DNA of 64,000 bases, taken from NCBI RefSeq assembly GCF_900114915.1, contig NZ_FOUS01000019.1, forward strand, positions 1 through 64,000, written 5' to 3'. Both the position numbers and the translations under genes were made by a program. Source of the DNA: Bradyrhizobium sp. Rc3b (lineage in GTDB: Bacteria; Pseudomonadota; Alphaproteobacteria; Rhizobiales; Xanthobacteraceae). The notes beneath the pieces are model-generated. The model was not told the origin of the DNA. It worked only from the letters and a program-made list of their open reading frames with translations, and did not search any database. The number at the start of each line of letters is the position of its first letter. Positions within the stretch are counted from its first letter, which is position 1. Below, one piece after another: positions 59,130 to 64,000 of the stretch.

Positions 59130-60218
59130 ATGAAGAGTGTCCATCGTGGCCTGAGGACGATTGGGATCATAGCGACTTCTCTGGTCTTCAGTTCGATCGT
59201 CCGTGCGGAAACTCCCTCATCCGCAATGACTGTGGTGGCCGCACCTGTCGAGAAGTTGGAGGTCACCAGGACGATCGCCGCGACAGGCAACGTCGTAGCG
59301 TGGCGCGAAATCCCGGTCAGCTCCGAAGCTGGCGGTATCGCGGTGATCGAGGTCACCGTGGACGAAGGTGATGTCGTTACCAAAGGTCAGATATTGGCCC
59401 GCCTCAGCCAGGAGTTGGCGGCTGCAGCGGTATCCAAGCAGAAGGCCGTGGTCGACGAACTGGAAGCGAGCCTTGCCAGTGCCAGATCGGATGCTGCGCG
59501 CGCGCATTCGGTCTCTTCAGGGGTAGTGAGCGCTCAAGTCGTCGAGCAGCGCGATACGCTCGTCAAGACGACCGAGGCCAAGCTGGGCGCGGCTCGCGCC
59601 CAGCTCGAGGAAGCAGAAGCGCGGCAACGGCAGACGGTCATCGTCGCTCCCGCGGCGGGGATGATCGCGGCAAGATCCGTAGCGATCGGGCAGGTGGTCC
59701 AAGCCGGAGTGGAGATGTTCCGATTGATCCAGGACAACCGCATAGAGGTCGATGCGCGCGTCGTTGAAACAGACATCCTCGCTGCTGCCGCTGGACAACA
59801 CGCGACAGTGGTCGGCGCCGGTGGGCAAGCCGAGCAGGGGGCGGTCCGCATGGTTTCGCCGCTGGTGGATCCGAAGACGCGCTTGGGTACGGTGCATGTC
59901 GCGCTCCCCAAGGGCACGAATCTGAAGCCAGGGATGTTCGCCCGTGTCGAGATTTCAGTCGAAAGACGGCTTGTATTGACCGTTCCTTTGAAGGCAGTGG
60001 TCTGGCGAGAAGCGAAGGCTCACGTCTTCAAGGTCGGAGGCGACAGTCTGGTGTCATTGGTCGAGATCGGAATCGGCGTCAAGGAATCGGATGACGTGGA
60101 AGTTTTGCGCGGACTGGAGGCTGGAGATCGCATTGTGACCCAAGGTGCCGGTCTTCTGAGCAACGGAGATCTCGTAAACGTCAAGACCGCGTCGTTCAAA
60201 GGCGGTGCACTGCGATGA
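59130..60218 (+). CDS. RND efflux periplasmic adaptor
   Basis: 362 residues with a signal peptide and membrane-fusion-protein layout: lipoyl-like halves (GNVVAWREIPVSSEAGG... and VIVAPAAGMIAARSVAIG) around a coiled-coil hairpin (residues about 100-165), then beta-barrel and membrane-proximal domains. It joins the RND pump to an outer-membrane channel, for which no gene is seen nearby. GGAGGA nine bases upstream fixes the ATG. The pump gene overlaps its stop. Confidence 0.9.
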   Translation: MKSVHRGLRTIGIIATSLVFSSIVRAETPSSAMTVVAAPVEKLEVTRTIAATGNVVAWREIPVSSEAGGIAVIEVTVDEGDVVTKGQILARLSQELAAAAVSKQKAVVDELEASLASARSDAARAHSVSSGVVSAQVVEQRDTLVKTTEAKLGAARAQLEEAEARQRQTVIVAPAAGMIAARSVAIGQVVQAGVEMFRLIQDNRIEVDARVVETDILAAAAGQHATVVGAGGQAEQGAVRMVSPLVDPKTRLGTVHVALPKGTNLKPGMFARVEISVERRLVLTVPLKAVVWREAKAHVFKVGGDSLVSLVEIGIGVKESDDVEVLRGLEAGDRIVTQGAGLLSNGDLVNVKTASFKGGALR

Positions 60219-63200
60219 ACGGCATCTCCAGTTGGGCGATCCGTCATCCCGTTGCGACCATCATCCTGTTCGTGCTGCTGAGCCTGGCGGGGGCCGTCGG
60301 GTTCTCGAAGCTCCGGCTCAACAACATGCCCGATATGGACATTCCGACGGTGACGGTCAGCGTCGCCTGGCCCGGAGCTGCGCCGAGTGAAATAGAGACG
60401 CAAATCACCCGCTTCGTCGAGGACGGCGTCGCAGGACTTGGGACTGTCAATCGCACTCGTTCGATCGTGAACGAGGGATTGTCCATGACGATGGTCGAGT
60501 TTGCGATCGGTACCGATATCGACCGGGCCACGAACGACGTCCGGGATGCCGTCGTATCGATACGTTCGAAGCTGCCGCAAGGAACACTCGATCCGATGAT
60601 CCGGCGCGTCGAGGCGACGGGGCAAGCGATCCTCACGTTCATCGTCGACGCGCCGATGATGGCGCCGGACGCGCTGAGTTGGTTCATAGACAACGACATC
60701 GCCAAAGCTGCGCTTGCCGTGCCCGGCGTTTCCAAGATTGCCAGATCCGGTGGTGTCGATGCGGAAATTAGCGTTAAGCTCGAACCAGACCGATTGCTCG
60801 CTCTTGGTTTGACGGCCGCAGAAGTTTCCGAGCTCGTGAGGAACCGCAACATCACCCAGCCCGGCGGCCGTATGAAACTGGCAGGGTCCGAGCAAGCCGT
60901 TCGTACGGTGGGCAGTGTCCCGGACGTCGCGGCTCTCAAGGAGATGCGGCTCGCCTTCAGTGACGGCCGCAGCGTCAAGCTGTCGGAGATTGCGACCGTC
61001 GAGCGCGGGTGGGCCGAGCCGCGACAGAGGTCATGGTTCAATGATAGGGAGGTCGTGGGCTTCAGCGTCTACCGCGCCGTTGGGACCGGCGAGTTCGCCG
61101 TGACCAGAGACGTCAGAAAGCGGATGGCCGAATTCGCCGCCGCTCACGATGGCGTAGGGATCCTCGAGGTGACATCCTCGACCCACGCGGTCATCGAGGG
61201 ATACGACGCCGCCATCGAGGCACTTCTGTTGGGAGCGTTGCTCGCGGTTCTGGTCGTCTGGATCTTCCTGCGGGATATCAGGGCGACGTTGATCTCGAGC
61301 GCCGCACTGCCGTTGTCGATGTTGCCGACCTTCGCTGTGATGTATGCCCTGAACCAGTCGCTGAACAATATCACTCTTCTGGCGATTGCTCTGGTTGTCG
61401 GCATTCTCGTCGACGACGCTATCGTGGAAATCGAGAACATCGTTCGGCACATTCGGCAGTCCGGAAAGACCGTTTACGATTCGGCCATCGGTGCGGCCGA
61501 CGAGATCGGCCTGGCCGTGGTTGCGACGACGTTCGCCATCATCGTGGTTTTCGCCCCGGTTGGGCTGATGCCGGGCATCCCGGGGCAGTTCTTCGAGGCC
61601 TTCTCGATCGCCGTTTGCAGCTCTGTCTTCTTCTCTCTCGTGGTTGCCCGCCTGCTTACGCCATTGATGGCGGCCTATCTCCTGAAGACGGGCAAAAGGG
61701 AGCATCGCGAGCCGGCATGGGTGCGGTACTATGCGCTGACGTTGACCTGGACGCTGCGCTACCGATGGGCCACTGTCGTCGCCGGCGTGATGTTTTTCGT
61801 TGCGTCCCTGTCCCTTATTCCATCCCTTTCGACGGATTTCATGCCGGCGGCCGATCGAAGCCGCACGATGCTCAGCGTGGAGTTGGCACCGGGGGCGACT
61901 TTGCAGGAAACGGACGCCGCCACGCAGAAGGTTGCGTTTTTGCTTAGGACGAGACCCGAAGTGGCGTCCGTCTATGCCGCGGTCGGAACCGAGACGTCGA
62001 CGTTTTCCGGCCCGGGAGACCTGTCTACCTCGGTAGGCGAGGTCAGAAGATCGACCGTGACGATCAATCTCGTTCCGAGAGCCGAGAGGGCTCAGTCCCA
62101 GCAGGCGTTCGAAGCCTCGATCGGGCGGCAACTTTCGATCATACCGGGCATTCGGATCCGCCTCGGCGAGGACGGATCTTCCGGCGCGAAAATCCAGGTA
62201 TCCCTGTTGAGCGATGACGCCGCTGCGCTCGCCGATGCGGCACGTCGGTTGGCCCAGGATATGGGTACCACTACGGGATTCCACCGCGCGAGAGTCATGA
62301 GCAGCGTCGCCCGACCGGAGCTCCAGATAACGCCCAAGCCGGACAAGGCTGCTCTACTTGGAGTGCCTACGGCCGTGATTGCCAAGACGGTCAATATCGC
62401 CACCGTCGGAGATATCGACCAGAACCTGTCCAAGTTCAGCCTAGGCGCGCGACAGATTCCCGTGCGCATCTTGCTAAACGATGCTGCTCGTTCCGATATG
62501 GCAGGCCTGTCGCTGCTGCTGGTGCCTGCCTTCGAGAAGCCGGTGCCGTTGTCCGCCATTGCCGATATCAGCTTTGGCTCGGGTCCGCTCCAGATCGAGC
62601 GGACCGATCGCACCAGAAGCGAAACGGTCGAAGCGGAACTGAGTGGCCTGACGGTGGGTGAGGCGGAGGACTTGGTGGCTCAGATGCCGTCGATGAGGGG
62701 GCTGCCGGCGGGAGTATTCTACAAGCCCGCAGGCGATTCCGAACGCATGCAGGAGCTGTTCGATGGGTTCAAGCTCGCGGTTGGATCCGCCATCGTTCTG
62801 CTCTTCGTCGTTCTCGCTTTGCTCTTCAATGGCTTCGTTCAGCCCGTGACCATTCTCACCGCGCTGCCACTGTCGATCGGAGGCGCTCTGGGATCGTTGC
62901 TGATGACGCGGATGTCGATGTCCTTGCCGGTCATGATCGGAATGCTCATGCTCATGGGAATCGCGGCGAAGAACTCGATTCTTCTCGTCGAGTACGTGAT
63001 TGTGGCCCGGCGCGATGGTGGCCTTGATCGCACGCAGGCTCTGTTGGACGCTGCTCGGAAACGAGCTCGGCCGATCGTGATGACCACCATAGCCATGAGC
63101 GCCGGCATGTTGCCCATAGCCCTGGGCATGGGAGCGGATGCCGAAAGGCGGGCGCCGATGGCGATCGCAGTGATCGGTGGACTGTTCAGCTCGACGATTC

Positions 63201-63289
63201 TCAGTTTGGTGTACGTGCCCGCCTTTTACACGGTGATGGACGACCTCGAGCGTTGGGTCGGGAGAAGCCTTCGCAGACGCTTTACGTGA
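60215..63289 (+). CDS. RND efflux transporter, AcrB/MdtB-like
   Basis: 1024 residues, the usual length. N-terminal membrane segment (HPVATIILFVLLSLAGAVGF), two large periplasmic regions, 12 membrane segments, and the central motif GILVDDAIVEIENIVRH with the proton-relay aspartates. It exports drugs or other toxic compounds with the adaptor before it. The substrate is unknown. Together with the two-component system nearby it forms a likely stress-response efflux unit. Confidence 0.94.
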   Translation: MNGISSWAIRHPVATIILFVLLSLAGAVGFSKLRLNNMPDMDIPTVTVSVAWPGAAPSEIETQITRFVEDGVAGLGTVNRTRSIVNEGLSMTMVEFAIGTDIDRATNDVRDAVVSIRSKLPQGTLDPMIRRVEATGQAILTFIVDAPMMAPDALSWFIDNDIAKAALAVPGVSKIARSGGVDAEISVKLEPDRLLALGLTAAEVSELVRNRNITQPGGRMKLAGSEQAVRTVGSVPDVAALKEMRLAFSDGRSVKLSEIATVERGWAEPRQRSWFNDREVVGFSVYRAVGTGEFAVTRDVRKRMAEFAAAHDGVGILEVTSSTHAVIEGYDAAIEALLLGALLAVLVVWIFLRDIRATLISSAALPLSMLPTFAVMYALNQSLNNITLLAIALVVGILVDDAIVEIENIVRHIRQSGKTVYDSAIGAADEIGLAVVATTFAIIVVFAPVGLMPGIPGQFFEAFSIAVCSSVFFSLVVARLLTPLMAAYLLKTGKREHREPAWVRYYALTLTWTLRYRWATVVAGVMFFVASLSLIPSLSTDFMPAADRSRTMLSVELAPGATLQETDAATQKVAFLLRTRPEVASVYAAVGTETSTFSGPGDLSTSVGEVRRSTVTINLVPRAERAQSQQAFEASIGRQLSIIPGIRIRLGEDGSSGAKIQVSLLSDDAAALADAARRLAQDMGTTTGFHRARVMSSVARPELQITPKPDKAALLGVPTAVIAKTVNIATVGDIDQNLSKFSLGARQIPVRILLNDAARSDMAGLSLLLVPAFEKPVPLSAIADISFGSGPLQIERTDRTRSETVEAELSGLTVGEAEDLVAQMPSMRGLPAGVFYKPAGDSERMQELFDGFKLAVGSAIVLLFVVLALLFNGFVQPVTILTALPLSIGGALGSLLMTRMSMSLPVMIGMLMLMGIAAKNSILLVEYVIVARRDGGLDRTQALLDAARKRARPIVMTTIAMSAGMLPIALGMGADAERRAPMAIAVIGGLFSSTILSLVYVPAFYTVMDDLERWVGRSLRRRFT

Positions 63290-63346
63290 ACCGGTGATCC
63301 ATTTGAAGCCAGGCGTCTGGTCGGCCTGGAGCATGCACACCGGAGC

Positions 63347-64000
63347 TCACGCCGGCCATGCCTGGCCGCCACCGTCGATGCGCAGCACCTGACCCGAGAC
63401 GAAGGCGCCCATGGGTCCGGCGAAGAATTCGACGACCCGCGCGACCTCGTCGACGGTGGCGATGCGGTCGAGCGTGCCGGTCTCGACCATCCGGCCCGGA
63501 TCGACTGCGCGGGTGCCGAGAAATCGGCCGGTGCGGGTGTCGCCTGGCGCGATGCAGTTGACCGCGATGTCGTAAGCGCGGAGCTGGTCGGCGAGACAAC
63601 GCGTGTAATGCGTCACGCCGGCCTTCGCCACTGCATAGATCGAGCCGTTGGTGCGCCCCTTGAATGCGGCGACCGAGCCGAGCGTGACGATGCGGCCGCG
63701 CCGCCGCTCCATCATGCCCTTCGCGACCGCCTGGCAGGTCAGGATGGTCGAGAGCAAATTGCGTTCCAGCACCGCGCGCACGTCGGCTTCCCTGATGTGT
63801 ACGGCGTCGTTCGGATCGGGCTTGCCGCCGGCAGCGGCGATATCGCCGCCGGCATTGTGCACGAGGATGTCGATCGGGCCGAGCGCGCCTTCCGTCTCGG
63901 TGATCACGCGCGCGATGTCCTCTCCCTCCGTGAGATCTCCGAGCACGCGTTGGCTGCGGACGCCATAGTCCTTGCCGATCTCCGCGGCCACCGCGGTCAG
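63347..64000 (-). CDS. SDR-family dehydrogenase, 5' end beyond the window
   Basis: At least 217 residues are visible and the start is cut off at the window edge. The motifs NAGG and the catalytic Tyr-x3-Lys in YAVAKAG are seen, and the end FVSGQVLRIDGGGQAW is typical. The cofactor-binding Gly-rich start is missing from view. Substrate unknown. Confidence 0.85.
   Translation of the reverse strand: MTAVAAEIGKDYGVRSQRVLGDLTEGEDIARVITETEGALGPIDILVHNAGGDIAAAGGKPDPNDAVHIREADVRAVLERNLLSTILTCQAVAKGMMERRRGRIVTLGSVAAFKGRTNGSIYAVAKAGVTHYTRCLADQLRAYDIAVNCIAPGDTRTGRFLGTRAVDPGRMVETGTLDRIATVDEVARVVEFFAGPMGAFVSGQVLRIDGGGQAWPA

Noticed and set aside
1..64000. CRISPR array, tRNA, rRNA or intact transposase
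   Set aside because: No regularly spaced repeats, cloverleaf genes or DDE/IS motifs were noticed while reading; weak RNA signals cannot be fully excluded without a covariance search.

Overview
The window looks like chromosome of a GC-rich alphaproteobacterium of the order Hyphomicrobiales, most likely Bradyrhizobium or a close relative. This is inferred from the gene content (periplasmic Sox thiosulfate oxidation, many ABC importers, Bug and LysR proteins, aromatic catabolism), the high GC and codon style, and the recognised protein families. No rRNA, tRNA, CRISPR array, intact insertion sequence or prophage was seen.

Layout. (1) 563-13637: a sulfur-oxidation island. A leftward group (soxS, an ArsR/BigR-type persulfide-sensing repressor, a YeeE/YedE thiosulfate permease) is followed by rightward soxV, a leftward unknown exported protein, soxW, and the core operon soxXYZABCD. 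The operon tail carries two exported DsrE-like proteins around an alpha/beta hydrolase, and a second YeeE/YedE permease. (2) 13792-19657: a sugar operon (binding protein, two permeases, Gfo/Idh oxidoreductase, ThuA-like protein, LacI regulator) with no ATPase. (3) 19787-33470: an orphan Bug protein and a LysR regulator, then a rightward aromatic-type catabolic cluster: UbiX/UbiD decarboxylase pair, AraC regulator, a three-subunit molybdenum hydroxylase whose large subunit is fused to a CoxG domain, acyl-CoA ligase, enoyl-CoA hydratase and MFS transporter. (4) 33510-43804: a second sugar/polyol cluster: SDR, LacI regulator with a clear operator, complete ABC importer, zinc dehydrogenase, PfkB kinase related to sulfofructose kinase, LacD-type class I aldolase and an enolase-superfamily enzyme.

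(5) 43833-52460: the most unusual block. An NrtABC/SsuABC-like importer has a binding protein ending in a NosL-like domain. It sits with a Crp/Fnr-type regulator and a DUF971 protein, divergent from a ferredoxin-NADP reductase, an AprA-like flavoprotein, a small AprB-like two-cluster ferredoxin and a HEAT-repeat protein. A short palindrome (core GCAACTAGTTGC) recurs in three promoter regions of the block, which suggests one regulon. The substrate is not known from sequence; I propose that it imports a small oxyanion or sulfonate-like compound and reduces it with NADPH-derived electrons. (6) 52461-64000: decayed fragments of an acyl-CoA ligase and perhaps a sugar ABC ATPase, an orphan OmpR-type regulator, a DUF3313-like lipoprotein, a patatin-like phospholipase whose signal peptide is out of frame, a complete two-component system whose regulator is a close paralogue of the orphan one, an RND efflux pair, and an SDR gene cut by the window edge.

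Membrane, periplasmic and regulatory parts fit together in each block: thiosulfate and sulfur uptake and oxidation under a persulfide sensor; two carbohydrate uptake systems that may share one ATPase; a CoA-dependent aromatic pathway under LysR and AraC control; and the AprBA-like redox system fed by its own importer. All functional statements are from reading sequence and from knowledge of the families; no database search was run.
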